A DNA stretch of 64,000 bases from Haliclystus octoradiatus. Lineage: Eukaryota > Cnidaria > Staurozoa > Stauromedusae > Haliclystidae. A program made the position numbers and the translations under genes. Where the stretch lies: positions 13,499,751 to 13,563,750 of the forward strand of contig OU744447.1 of NCBI GenBank assembly GCA_916610825.1, given 5' to 3'. Positions 11,784 to 23,483 of this stretch are shown here, one piece after another. Position 1 is the stretch's first letter. The number at the start of each line of letters is the position of its first letter. The notes under the pieces were generated by a model. That model was not told the DNA's origin. It did not search any database and saw nothing but the letters and a program-made list of their open reading frames with translations.

Positions 11784-12705
11784 AGTGTATATCCCTGATA
11801 TTGGGAGATTACTTCTTTAGATAGAGAAAAATTTTCTATTTGTACATGATCTCTTGTATTTTTACTTTGCGCAAGCATTTCCCCCTCAAAAATGCAACCA
11901 AAGTTACGATTTTGTGCTTCATTCTTTTTCCTCGAACAAGAACCCGCTTATTTTCAACAAGAGGGTTTACTCCTGAAAAGACACTAAACATATTCCTTAA
12001 TTGTCTCTAAATAAAAAACAGCTGAACCAAATGGCAATCTGCTTTCCGGATGATGTTTTCAACGTTCAGCTCAAGATTTTGAGCTATATTTGATCGATAT
12101 ACGGGATCCAGGAAAATATATAATAGGCTTCTAAAGTCAAAAGTTTTTAGTTTTGGATTTTTCTCACCCAAGTGCCCACGCCATTAAACACCTCTTTACG
12201 ACTTGCAGGTTATCGCTCCTGGATATTGAAGGTGTGTGACTATTTTTAATACGCATCAACTATGCCGACTATGCTTAGACGAAGTCGTAAAGAGGTGTTA
12301 GTCGCGCGAGCACTTGAGTGAGAAAAATACAAAACTAAAAACTTTAGACTTTAGGGGCTTATATCTCTTTACCTGGATCTTGAAAATTGATCAAATATAG
12401 CTCGAAATATTCAACTGAACGTTGAAAACTTCATCCCGAAAGCAGATTGTCATTTGGTTCAGCCGTTTTTTATTTAGAGACAAATCAGTAAAATGCTTAA
12501 TGTTTTTTCCGGTGTAAACTCTATTGTTGAAAATAAACGGGTTCCTGTTGGAGGAAAAGGAGTGAGACACAAAATTTACCCAAAATCGTCACTTTGACTG
12601 CATTTTTGAATGGTCGTGCAAAGTAAAAACACAAAGAGATCATGAACGAATGGAAAAATTTTCTTTATCTAAAGAAGCAATCTCCCAATATCTGGGATAT
12701 ACACT
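11784..12705. mobile_element. Long foldback element, copy A (TTAA type)
   Basis: The two halves are imperfect inverted copies. The left end AGTGTATATCCCTGATATTG mirrors the right end, and internal blocks (GCAAAGTAAAAA, GAACCCGCTTATTTTC, CAGCTGAACCAAATGGCAAT, ACACCTCTTTACGACTT) recur inverted. The flanks are TAAA on the left and TTAA on the right, against perfect TTAA on both sides of the sister copy at 20232. TTAA target sites are typical of piggyBac and Kolobok elements. No transposase is present, so it is non-autonomous. Length 922 bp. Confidence 0.8.
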
Positions 12706-12709
12706 TTAA

Positions 12710-13669
12710 GATTACGTAATTTATAATATGATAATATATAATAGTATGATAAAAACTCATTTCAATGATCACATATAGAAATGAAAAGGTGTCATCAATT
12801 ATTCTCTAATCTAGCACCTTTATTTAATTTAGTTTTTAATCTCAAGGCAGTATATAAGTGCACACTTTTATATAGCGTAAAGTCTCTTTTATTTGCCAGT
12901 CAAAACAACAAAATATATCATATCATATCATCATATCATGGCAACAGAGATGAAAACATCGTCGATTAAAACAAGACTGTTGTATTATTGATAGTGTTAT
13001 TGTTAAGCTACCATTATTTTTATGGACTCTATAAAAGAAGCTGGAAATCTAGCCTCAGTGTCGCTATGCTAAGATTGCCAAATAGATCATCAAACTATCT
13101 AATCAATTGTTTAGTGTATCTGCATATATCTCTGCAATTCTGATCAATTCAGAGCCATACAAAAAACCACAACAAGCGAAATGTTAGAAAATAGGATACA
13201 TAGGGATTCATATATACCAACCCTTTATGCTTTGACTTCTTGGAGCTCTTGCATATTATCAAAAATGAAACGAATAGAAATAGAAATTTTAAACGGAGCT
13301 GCAACATCTCTATTGGGAAAACGTAAGTACAACAAGATGGAAAATTCAATTTCAAAGTTTAATTGGCTGAGCATAAATGAGTATAATCGAATTACATTTA
13401 GGAGCAATTACACTTCAAACATTACATGATTCTCTCGTAGAAGATCTAAAACATTAATTTATATCAAAATAGGCACCAAGAAGCGAGAGCTTTGTCTTCT
13501 CATGCAAATAAATAAGCATATTAATTAACTTATCTAATAAAACACAAAAGTAACACTGACTCCTCGTTTCAGGTCTCGTTTGAATACCTAAAATAATTTA
13601 TGTATCCTTCTATACTCAGTTTAGGTCAGCTTTGAAAAAATATTTTCATTAACAACTTTTCATTAATTT
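12710..13669. other. Non-coding stretch with possible LINE remnant
   Basis: The frame at 13181-13429 contains LNGAATSLLGKRKYNKMENS, then FNWLSINEYNRITF. This weakly resembles the LINE block (QN.AAR...GKRKY.......LHWLP...RI.F). If real, it is a very old CR1 C-terminal scrap. Otherwise nothing is seen. Confidence 0.3.
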
Positions 13670-16600
13670 TTAACGCTTTTTGTCTGGCTTGCAAGCCCCA
13701 GCATGAACCTTGATTATAGCAATTTTTTCTTTGCATACAGCAAATTTCAAGAGACATTCATTAGAGTAAGTTTCTCCATCTGAACCACAGATTGGATTTC
13801 TATCCTCACCGCATTGTTGGCATTCTATTTGAAGGAGAAAAAGGAATAACACTTCAGTATGGTTTATCTAAAATATTTGAAGAATCTGACTATCTTAAAA
13901 TTGTATATCTGGTGTATTATCATGATTACATCATTTTTATTTCAAACTGAGATTACATATAATATACTTAGAAAAAACTAAATACAGAAACAAAAAGTAA
14001 AATATTTTAATAAAATCACATATTACTTTTCTGCACTGCAGTATACAATAAATGATTCCTTAGTTGATGATCAGGTGCTCAGGTAAGCCAAGAACGATAT
14101 TTTTGCAGCTGATACTAGCAGTTACTAGAACTACTAATATTGAAAATACTTGAGGCAGTAAAGCCAGAACCTCCATAGTAAATATCGAATAACGGTCTCA
14201 TGGTTTTATAATTACTATTGTGAATGAGAGAGGATCAGCTCATATGGCAGAGCAACCGAACTTCAGATCGGATCATATCTGATCGACTGTGGTTCAGATT
14301 CCCCGAAGGTCAACTCAGCGTTGACTTTATCTAAAACATCAATTGAGTACCATCTGAGGGTGGCGGATTGAATGGTCCAGAGGGAATTGCATTGTGAGTA
14401 GCTGCGGCGCATCGTTGCGCATTGACAATCGAGACCTATCTGCCATGAAATCTGTTGAAATTGATCTGCAGTGTCGTGGCTAAGATCAACAAAGAGCGTT
14501 TAAAATCATTGCTCTCAGCGAAAAAAGCCACTCATCTAGAAATAGAGGAGTGGGACGGGTGCCTTCGGTAGGTCGACACCGTCTACATTACTTTTTATAA
14601 TTACTATGCTCTGTCTCTGTGCATATAGTATTCCAGCTGTTTGAAATGGGTTGCTGAACGATGTAATTTGAATAAAATATTTGAAATACTGTAACATATC
14701 TAAGTTATATAATTTATTCTATTGCAGCCTACCAATCACATATGGACTTAAAAAACTTATTTACATATCACGTGACTTATCAATCATAGCCACTATGTAA
14801 GCTAATATCCCCATCCATTTGTTAATAGTTATCACAGTAGTATCATAGTAATCAAGAAGAAGTTAATTAATCACATATTCACATTATTGTATTGTCATTA
14901 TTGATTCGTTATATTTATATCGTAATGGACACAAAATACACTTCTACGCCTTTTTTATAATACTTATCAGCTAAACTATCTTGTATACAGTGTATATTGT
15001 ATATTATGACGGATGTAAATTCAAGGTAATGTACCCAATTACGTGGCTACAGACCCCTTCTATTTATTAATCTATTAATTCTCTGTATTCTATAACAGCA
15101 ATCTTTTTATAAATGCTTACATATATCCCCTTACATGAATAAACGGAATTCCTCGAGAGAAGACAACAGCCATGTACATACTCAATTTATTTGGAAGTAT
15201 CAATAGTTTATATTTTTAGATTTTGCGTTATGCTAGTTACACCTAATTTGAGTCAGCGGAATAAAAAATAATCTTTTCCCGCCCTTAGATTCTTATATAC
15301 AGCGAAACACAATCGATACAGCAGCGTATCCAAGTATGTAACTAGATTTACCTGGACATTTTGCGTTGTTATCAGCTTTGCTGACCATTAAAATTGCTTC
15401 GACTCTCTTGCATGCTTCAGATCTCATTTCGCATTCCTTAAAATATTGTTTCCCATCATTTCCGCATAGAGGATCAAATTTTCCACGACAATGGAAATTA
15501 CATTTTTCAGCTGCAATTAGATGTGAGTATATATATATATATCTATATATTATGAATTAATTATCTAGCAAGATGAAAGTAACTAACACTTAACATGAAG
15601 ATAAATAACATATATGCATGAGAACAGAAAGTTGATCACAAATTTATCAGAATGTAAATTTGTACGATGATTCGTGTTGCTCTTTATGTAAGTACAAGTA
15701 TCTCATATGTGCAAGAGCTGCAGTTCCTTTGCTACTCTATTTAGCAGTTAAACAATGAGATCAAGTATTCTATCTTTGAATATTATACATACGATCTGAA
15801 ATTTCTGGGGATTGTTTACATTGAGGCTTGAATATGGAGGACTCCATGTCTGCATTTGCATATGACACATATTAAAGTAGCAACAACAATTCACTAGTTG
15901 TACTAGAAATGCAACTATATTTCTATTTAAATTCTTATTTTATACTTACGACCATTCATGCATTTGCCCCATTTGACGGCAATAATAGCCTTTTTGTCCC
16001 TACATGATTTCCGTCTCATGAAACAGTCATTGCGATGAGTGACACCATCACTCCCGCAGATCGTTTGTACGATCAATGAACAGGGGAAATTACAGCCTAT
16101 TTATATAGATCAATAAAATAAACATGACGGTTAGTAAATGAAATAGTTCATGAGGCTTTACAGCCTACGTTGAGACTGAAGGCAATTATATTTATATATT
16201 GCTCTTTATCACTATAAGAAAAATGATTTTCGTTAATGGTTACAGATGTGACACAGCATAGGGTGCAGGAGTATTCTGCCTCTCTTCGGACGGTTATATC
16301 TGCCATCACAAGATATCAGGTACTCATCTGATGGGCAAATAATGTCCAGGCTAAATTGACCTTTTTAAGGGATCACATCTATAATATCTTCAAATACTGA
16401 AGACACACAAAATTACACCGATTTGTATTTGGTGAACAGTGAACACCGAATATACTGTTTTTACAATGTAAAACTAAACACAACAGTATTATCTCACCAA
16501 AAGATGGGATCGATTTAGATGTTAATGATAATGACTTTCCGTTAGAATAAAAAGAAGGATTATAATTAACTTTGGATTCAGAAAAATTGAATCCATTCAG

Positions 16601-17688
16601 CAATAAATAAGGATGATCTTTATAAGCAGCTTGAGCAATAAGAACATACAAGGAGTCATATTGATCTATATAAGACCTCTATGCGACCTAGATGATAACA
16701 AATTTATGCCAAAATGACAGAATGAAGAAAAAGTGGGGAAGACTAACATTGGATCGGGAAAACTAATTTAAAAACTAATTTAAGTTGATATTCCTTTAAG
16801 GAATACATATGCACTTATGTATGCACAACTGTTGGTATAATATTTATAACGTTTAATCATGTCCAAGAATATATAAACATATTTGATGATTTATGATAAC
16901 TCCTGCTCATCATTGACATGTGAATCCTACTAACGACAACAACGATTCTTGGATTCAATATGTAACATGCTCTATACAGATCTCTTTGATCGTGTTGACT
17001 ATAAAAATCAAATTAGGAATATTAGAGAAGTAAGATTTTGTACAATAATCATGTATAATGATGAACGATGATGAATCACTTACGTTCAACACAATTTCCT
17101 TTATAGTCTGTAAACAGCCTTGTCCTTCGATTACACGCTGCCGATCTTACATGGCAATCACTTTGATAACTATGGCCATCAGATCCACAGACAGGATCAT
17201 GAATATCGGGACAGTCCAATCCACAATGAACAACTGTAATAACACAAAAGTATGCAAACGTATATTCAATGCTAATTTATCTTATTGTGAATTTTATGGT
17301 AAAATCGTTATAATGTTTACATAACTATTTGCAACTTCCATTACATTACGTAAATGCTTAGATAGCATAATAGATATATAAAGCTACATAATATAGTACT
17401 TGGAATATTGAATTGTTATTGTTAAGAAGAATATTCAGAGTGAATATATACACAATTAATCGACTTTTTTGCTATTGTATTGACCAGTAACTTGTATAAA
17501 TTTGTAATCGAATTCATCATGGTTGAATCAATAATGTAATATAATGATTGAGAAAGCTTGAAACAAAAACATACATGATTCAGATTTTTCAATTCCCTGT
17601 CAAAATCGGGCATAAAAGAGTAAAGTACACAATCAAATCAACATTTACCTGCCAAGCATCCAAATAACAACAGAAAAATACCTTCCAT
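13670..17688 (-). CDS. Four-domain secreted Kazal inhibitor (five coding exons)
   Basis: Exons on the minus strand: 17688-17649 (signal peptide MEGIFLLLFGCLA), 17233-17084, 16096-15950, 15510-15352 and 13824-13670. All junctions have AG and GT and are phase 1; the total is 651 nt, giving 216 residues. Each later exon encodes one six-cysteine Kazal domain. Their diagnostic cores are DPVCGSDGHSYQSDC, QTICGSDGVTHRNDC, DPLCGNDGKQYFKEC and NPICGSDGETYSNEC. The protein ends ACKPDKKR. Predicted P1 residues are Asp, Leu, Gly and Glu, so trypsin inhibition is unlikely. Leu may suit chymotrypsin, elastase or subtilisin, and Glu may suit Glu-specific or subtilisin-like enzymes. A possible acceptor (CTGCAG, minus strand) lies 32 bases before the ATG. 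The 1.5-kb last intron contains a complete SINE. It acts outside the cell. Confidence 0.85.
14219..14592 (+). mobile_element. Full-length tRNA-derived SINE, copy 2
   Basis: Flanked by perfect 15-bp target duplications (TTTTATAATTACTAT at 14204-14218 and 14593-14607), so both ends are exact. The head carries an A box (TCAGCTCATATGG) and a degenerate B box (GGTTCAGATTCC) of an RNA polymerase III promoter. The body shares the conserved core with the copies at 6388, 21841 and 42703. A short hairpin (ACTC..CTAGAAATAGAGGAGT) precedes the ATTACTTTTT tail. It lies in the last intron of the Kazal gene 13670-17688. There is no poly(A) tail; the 3' end is the T-rich tail. Confidence 0.9.
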
Positions 17689-17729
17689 TCCACAAAGTAA
17701 TATAGATTTTATAAGTATAGCTGCAGGTT

Positions 17730-18779
17730 GTGTTGTCGATTTGTTCTTTAAAACTTATTTCAACAAAACAAATATATTTTAGATCCTATAATTGTATTTA
17801 TTTGAAAAAGAGGCTACATCGAAATACTTCTTCTTGAATTTCTGTTGTCAAGGCTACGTTTCTTTAAAGCTGACGATTTATGATTTTTCATTGTTGGCTG
17901 TTATTATTAAATCCTATAATATTAATCCCGGCTCAATGAACGCAGTATTTGCTAGACATTGCTCAACATAGCTCAACATCTATGTAAGGCTCTTGTAGAG
18001 CAGTCCCCAGTGACTAGTTCCATACTTTTGGTATAAGGGGACCTTCAAATATTGAAGGGTACCTATAGCAAAATCCTGAACAACTTTTAGGGTATTATTC
18101 TTTTCCATAATAAAACATTTTCAAGGTACTTATCCTTTTTGACTTAACTTTTGCTAAAAAAAGTTTATCTCTGATTGTTTTAGGGTAATATGTTCTTTTA
18201 AAAATATATTTGGGGTACCTTTTTCATTGATCAGAATATTTTGAATCGTCATTTCTACCAAAGTTCTATTTGAGCGTCCCCGTCGAACTGTATCATATAA
18301 ATTTAATGTACTTGAACTAGCGACATTTGAATAAATGAAAATAATTAAAATTCCGAAATGATTAACAGAAGAAAGTTAAAAGCAAAAATATCAAATCAAT
18401 CAAATCAAATCAAATCCGATCAAATCAAAAGGTATATATAAAATAATTTCTAGCGTTGCTATACAATGAAGCACAAATGAAACGTACTGATTTTAATCGA
18501 TCTAATATCACTGCATGGGTAAGTTGTTCCGCACCTTCGATCCATAAAAAGAAAAAGTAGATTGACAATAATTTGTTTTGCGAAGTGGCAGTGTTAGCAG
18601 ATTCCCTCTGATATAGAATTTTCACTTTGGAGGTACTGTACTTTTTTATTTAAATAAGCTCCAGTTTCTTTCTGCATGCTTTACAAAATATGCATCAAAA
18701 TTCTAAATCTATCTGTTGCTGGATTGGTAACCAGCCCATACTTAAAATTAAATCCGGGTTAAACTAATAACATTATTTA
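17730..18779. other. Non-coding stretch
   Basis: No domain-bearing frame. The stretch 18385-18430 is a degenerate ATCAAA-type low-complexity tract resembling the one at 23010-23200. Confidence 0.4.
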
Positions 18780-19320
18780 GTTACCATAAACGACCTGCTC
18801 TTGCCATTAAACTGTTTATTCTTTGCTTCTGAGCGTAATTAGTTAGCAGTCCCCACGCTGATAGAAAGTGTATGATGTGTGGCCAAAAGTATAATTTTAA
18901 TAACATCTTTGTTACATTAGGTGTAATCCTTGGGGGTAACTTCCATACTGCTGCTATACGGGGACGTGCCACTTTTTTTGGGTCCATATTCCAGCTGAGA
19001 AATATACAATTTGGGTAGGAAATTTTAGAATATTAAACATTTTGGGTCCAATTTCGATTTTGTAGAGAATTTGTGGAAAACTGAATTTGAAGGCTAATTA
19101 CTAAAAACTTGATTTGAATTTTTACCCATAAAAATGGAACATCCCCGCATAGATTCTATACGGAAGTACCCTCCCTGGACTTTATGGTAGCATTTTCAAG
19201 TTTTTAAAACAATTTGGGTAGCTTTTAAAGGATTTTTGGGACTTTTTGGGTTACTTCACATTTTCCAAAGTGGCACCCCCCATCAATGCGGCACTTGGAG
19301 TTACCCCCCCCCCCCGGTGT
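18780..19320. repeat. Unclassified interspersed repeat
   Basis: The segment 19180-19320 (GGTAGCATTTTCAAGTTTTT, TTTTGGG.(T/G)AC.T, AAGTGG.ACCCCCC, TTACCC) recurs in the same order and orientation at 35795-35915. Upstream, 18840-19000 contains related phrases (AGTCCCCACGC, GGGGGTAAC). It ends near a run of about 13 C. Type not recognised. Confidence 0.45.
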
Positions 19321-19886
19321 AATATATTTACTTGTATTTCGTATAAAAAACAAGGCAGTAGATAACTTATGACATTGATGATTTATACATTGTTCAACAT
19401 TGCTAATTTTAGATGTTAATTTGATGAAGAAATAGATTGAATAATGGTAGTTGATACTACCAAATAGAAGATTGACTTGACTTGATCTTTGATGGTCAGT
19501 GGTAAAATAGGTGGCTGCTTTCGATGAGTGGTATACTCGCATTGCGCAGCATTTTATTTTGGTGACTCCATTTTGATTCAGCTTTGCAGATGCGTTATGT
19601 AGGTTTTCTTCTATATAATAGATGTAGATTTATTTGCTGAATATAAAGTAGTGTCACTTTCATACATATGGCAATAACACGAGTGGGGTGAACAATCAGG
19701 TTACTTTATCCAAAACGTATGCTCCATAGGGTAGACGCATGAAAAATCGAAAATCTAAATTTTTACCTAACTTGTTGTGCTATAAGTGACTTGATTACTT
19801 TTTTAAGATTTTCGATAATTGGATAAATATTTGTTGAGAAATAAGATTTTGAAAACATGATAATTTCAAATCTTGAAAAACGGAGA

Positions 19887-20097
19887 ATGAAAGCAAAGTG
19901 ACGTCATACTGTAAAGATTTATATCACGACGAGTGGAGCACGATAAGATCATCACAACTATCGAGCATTCGTTCGTATGCGAACGAAATATTCAAAAATC
20001 GTGTTGTTGTTATAGACGAATGTTCAATAGTTGTGATCTTATCGCGCTCACTCGTCGTTATTGAAATTTTTACAGTATGACCTCACTTAACTTTCAT
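19887..20097. mobile_element. Palindromic MITE
   Basis: Two roughly 85-base arms face each other. ATGAAAG, AAGTGACGTCATACTGTAAA, then ACGACGAGTG and GCGATAAGATCA-type blocks recur inverted, ending CAGTATGACCTCACTT and CTTTCAT. A short spacer separates the arms around 19980-20010. The open frame through it is a by-product. Target duplication not resolved. Confidence 0.7.
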
Positions 20098-20231
20098 GGG
20101 TCAGTGGTTGTTGTTTATATAAGTAGGAAGTTAAGTTTTCAAAGGAAGGAGGTCTCCAAAAGGATAAGTGTCAAAAGTTTCCTTTAGAAGCATTTACATA
20201 CTGAATACAATTACTGCATCTTACTTGTTAA

Positions 20232-21114
20232 AGTGTATATCCCGGATATTGGGAGATTTCTTCTTCAGATATAGAAAAGTTTTCTATTAGTAATACATGT
20301 TCTTCTTGTATTTTTACTTTGCGCAAGCATTTCCCCCTCAAAAATGCTATCAAAGTCACGATCTTTTGTCTCACTCTTTTTCCTCGAACAGGAACCCACT
20401 TATTTTCGACAAGAGGATTTACACCGGAAAAATCACTAACATTTTACTTAATTGGTCTCTTAATCAAAAACAGCTGAACCAAATGACAATCTGCTTTCAG
20501 AATGATGTTTTAAACGTTCAGCTCAAGATTTTGAGCTACATTTGATCAATATACCGGATCCAGGATGAGAATAATGAGCCTCTAAAGCCAAACGTTTTTA
20601 GTATTGGATTTTGCTCACTCAAGTGCTCGCGCGATTAACACCTCTTCGCATCAACTATGCATGCCGACTATGCTTAGACGAAGTCGTAAAGAGGTGTAAA
20701 TCGAGTGAGCACTTGAGTGAGAAAAATACAAAACTAAAAACTTTTCACTTTGGTGGCTTATATCTCTTTACCTGGATCTTGAATATTGATCAAATATGGC
20801 TCTAAATCTTCAGCTGAACGTTGAAAACTTCATTCTGAAAGCAATAGTCATTTGGTTCTGCCGCTTTTTATTTAGAGACAAAACAGTAAAATTTTTAGAG
20901 TTTTTCCGGTGCAAACTTGTTCTTGTTGAAAATAAACAGGAACCTGTTAGAGGAAAAAGAGTGAGACACAAAATTAACCCAAAATCGTCACTTTGACTGT
21001 ATTTTTGAAGGAGAATAATCACGCAAAGCAAAAACACAAGAAGATCATGTACGAATAGAAAATGTTTCTCTATCTAAAGAAGTAATTAATCCCCCAATAT
21101 CCGGGATTTACACT
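20232..21114. mobile_element. Long foldback element, copy B (TTAA type)
   Basis: Second member of the family at 11784-12705. It is flanked by TTAA at 20228-20231 and 21115-21118, with ends AGTGTATATCCC and GGGATTTACACT. The same internal blocks are present: GCAAGCATTTCCCC, AGCTGAACCAAATGACAATC, ACTATGCTTAGACGAAGTCG and AAGTGCTCGCGCG with mirrored partners. Non-coding, 883 bp. The exact TTAA duplication defines the termini and points to a piggyBac- or Kolobok-like transposase acting in trans. Confidence 0.85.
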
Positions 21115-21118
21115 TTAA

Positions 21119-21840
21119 GTGCGTATTTGATTAACCTTGTTGCTGTATACATATGTATGTATTATTGTAATCAATTATTTTATATGTATTCCTTAGTTTA
21201 TTACGTAAATCAGTCATGTGAAATAAAGTTACTGTAAAACTTATCAGGTTTCTGAATAAATGATGATGATAGTAGTCAATTACACTTGCGTTTTGAGTTC
21301 TTCAAGAGATCAGTTATATACTATTTATTTTAATCTATTACTTGGTCGTTTATGTCTCCCTCACATCAACTATAGTCTTAATCTTACAAGCAAACGGGCC
21401 AAATTACAAAAGATGGGATGCGAGGGAGACCAGTTACGTTTGTATGAAAAATATTAAATATCTTCGCTATGTGGTTTGGTTTAAAGTTTACCGTATGGTG
21501 GTAGAATTAAGAGAAACTTCAGTAAATACGCGATTTTTTCTGCTGCGGTGCGAATAGTATGAGATCATTGGGATGTTATTCCTGTTGTAATGCAATTTGT
21601 TACTTATAGTTGTATGTATAAGAATGAATGAAAGATATTGAAAGATTGTGGATCATAAATCACTATGTATTATATAATTATTAAGTGTTAAATAGTACAT
21701 GGACTGATCATCGAACTATTATGTGAGTAAGTAAAGGAAAGATATCGAGCTTGTTTAGCTGTTATGGATTTATGTTCGATTATTGGAGGCTGAGCGGGAG
21801 GCTAAGTTACTGTTTACAGAGATAAGATAGTATATGTATA
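21119..21840. other. Non-coding stretch
   Basis: No recognisable gene. The overlapping frames at 21260-21557 have no domain. Confidence 0.4.
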
Positions 21841-22215
21841 GGGATAATTAGCTCAGATGGCAAAGGAACCGAATTTCGTATCGAGTCATATCTAATCAAC
21901 AGTGGTTCAAATCCACCGAGAAGGTCAACTCAGCCTTGACTTTATCTAAAAAAAAAAACGAATGAGTACTGGCTATCTGAGATGGCAGATGAAATGGTCG
22001 AGAGGGAATTGCATTGTGAGTAGCTGAGGCGCATCATTGCACATTGACAATCGAGACCTATCTGTCATGAAATCTGTTGAAGTTGATCTGCAGTGTCGAG
22101 GCTGAGATCAATAAAGAGCGTTTAAAATTGTTGCTCTCAGCGAAAAGAGTCACTACTCTAGAAATAAAGGAATGATATGGGTGCCTTCGGTAGGACGACA
22201 GCGGTTTACATTATT
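21841..22215 (+). mobile_element. SINE copy 3 (near full length)
   Basis: Head with A box (TTAGCTCAGATGG) and B box (GGTTCAAATCC, a perfect match to the pol III consensus). The same body as the copy at 14219 follows, ending in the GTGCCTTCGG...TTTACATTATTT tail. Target duplications are not clear. The head is the least diverged tRNA-like part in the window. Confidence 0.85.
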
Positions 22216-22250
22216 TACTATGTTGCTATATAGATCCTGTTATGTTTTTA

Positions 22251-22480
22251 AGCCTGGTTCCCATATAGCCAATTTACCTGCGACATTGCCTGCGACACTG
22301 CCTGCGACATTTGCCTGGGTCACAGCCGTAGACATTTATCGATCTTTTTCCATTGTTTAGACCGGATATCATTAGTCTTGACTGCGTAATTTCAAAGTTG
22401 GAGGGAGTTCAACTTTGCAATGACCTAGGCCAATGTCACAGGCGATATCACAGGCAAATTGGCTATATGGGAACCAGGCT
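22251..22480. mobile_element. Harbinger-type MITE (230 bp)
   Basis: Terminal inverted repeats of about 30 bp (AGCCTGGTTCCCATATAGCC at the left, mirrored at the right), flanked by TTA at 22248-22250 and 22481-22483. A three-base TTA/TAA duplication is the hallmark of PIF/Harbinger insertion. The inner part has three CCTGCGACA-type repeats. Non-coding. Confidence 0.8.
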
Positions 22481-22483
22481 TTA

Positions 22484-23009
22484 TAGAGACAAGATAGTGT
22501 ATGCTGCTATATATATATCCTGTAAAGTCAAAACATCCGTTACCGTTATTATTTCTTCATAGAAATGTTGACATGTTGTCTCTCCAGGAAATTTGAGTAA
22601 ACATGCAGTTGCTGACGTGCTGTCGTTGCAGGTTTGGAAATAGATTGTCACTGACAAATAAATTTGGTGGTCGCTGTTGTCAGTGTTGTAGCTACTGCAT
22701 TTATGCTATTTTCTATTGCTGGCTTTATGTGTTGCTTGTTAGAACATTTGGTATTAGAAACGTACTGAGAAATAACTTTGAATGCTATTTATATACTGTA
22801 TTTACTTTATACTTAGTATTTTTAATTGCTGAAATGCTTTAGATTTAGAAATCTGGTAGGACTGTATGCTTCTGTAATCAATATTTGTGTTATGGACTAT
22901 GTGATCTTGAATTCACAGGTGGGAATGTTGCATGTTGCTACCGCATCCGTGAAGTAAATGTGTTGCCAATGTTCTGACTGCGAGGAATGCTAGGCAGCGG
23001 GAAATTTCA
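22484..23009. other. Non-coding stretch
   Basis: 22484-22530 resembles the two sides of the SINE at 21841 placed together (AGA.AAGATAGT.TATG and TGCTATATA.ATCCTGT). This suggests a short local duplication that predates the SINE insertion. Nothing else recognised. Confidence 0.35.
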
Positions 23010-23277
23010 TGGTGAATAATATAATAATCAAAATAAACCAAATGAAATCAAATTCAATAGAATATCAAGTCAATCAAATCATCATGCAAAGAAAAATCAA
23101 ATCAAACCAAATTCAAAAAAGTAAATCAATCCAATCGAATGATATAAAAATCAGATCAAATAAAAAAATCAACTTCAATCAAATAAAATGAAATAAATTA
23201 TACCAATATCCAAATAATATAATAATATAAAGAAAAATATATCCAAATAATAAATAAAAAAAAAAAAAAAAAAAAAA
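23010..23277. repeat. Low-complexity ATCAAA / A-rich tract
   Basis: Degenerate (A)ATCAAA repeats across about 200 bases, ending in a run of about 20 A at 23257-23277. Frames across it (23009-23191) are artefacts. Confidence 0.7.
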
Positions 23278-23282
23278 TGAGA

Positions 23283-23354
23283 AAGCAGACCGATGGAATT
23301 GAACCCCAGACCCCGCGCGCCTGATCGGATTCTCCACCACTAGACCATACCAAG
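23283..23354 (-). tRNA. tRNA-like pseudogene (pol III boxes intact)
   Basis: On the minus strand an A box (TGGTCTAGTGG) and a perfect B box (GGTTCAATTCC) are correctly spaced, and a T run follows that would terminate pol III. Overall it resembles Asp/Gly/Glu tRNAs. However, the T stem and acceptor stem pair poorly by eye, so I regard it as a pseudogene or a different SINE head rather than a working tRNA. Confidence 0.5.
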
Positions 23355-23483
23355 ATGATTTTCACTACTTATAATACAGGTGTGAGTTGTAAATGACGTG
23401 CGAAATTGTCTCTTCGTTAAGCTGATGTCGCAGAAGAATTAAAACATTTTAATAAACCAAATAAAACGATGACGACTAGCTTA

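Noticed and set aside
16379-16651. 90-residue minus-strand frame
   Set aside because: Lies in an intron of the four-domain Kazal gene and has no domain.
20297-21037. Several 60-80-residue frames
   Set aside because: They arise from the palindromic TTAA-type foldback and read the same repeat on both strands.
22172-22562. Frames with repeated LPATLPAT sequence
   Set aside because: They read through the SINE tail and the CCTGCGACA repeats of a MITE.
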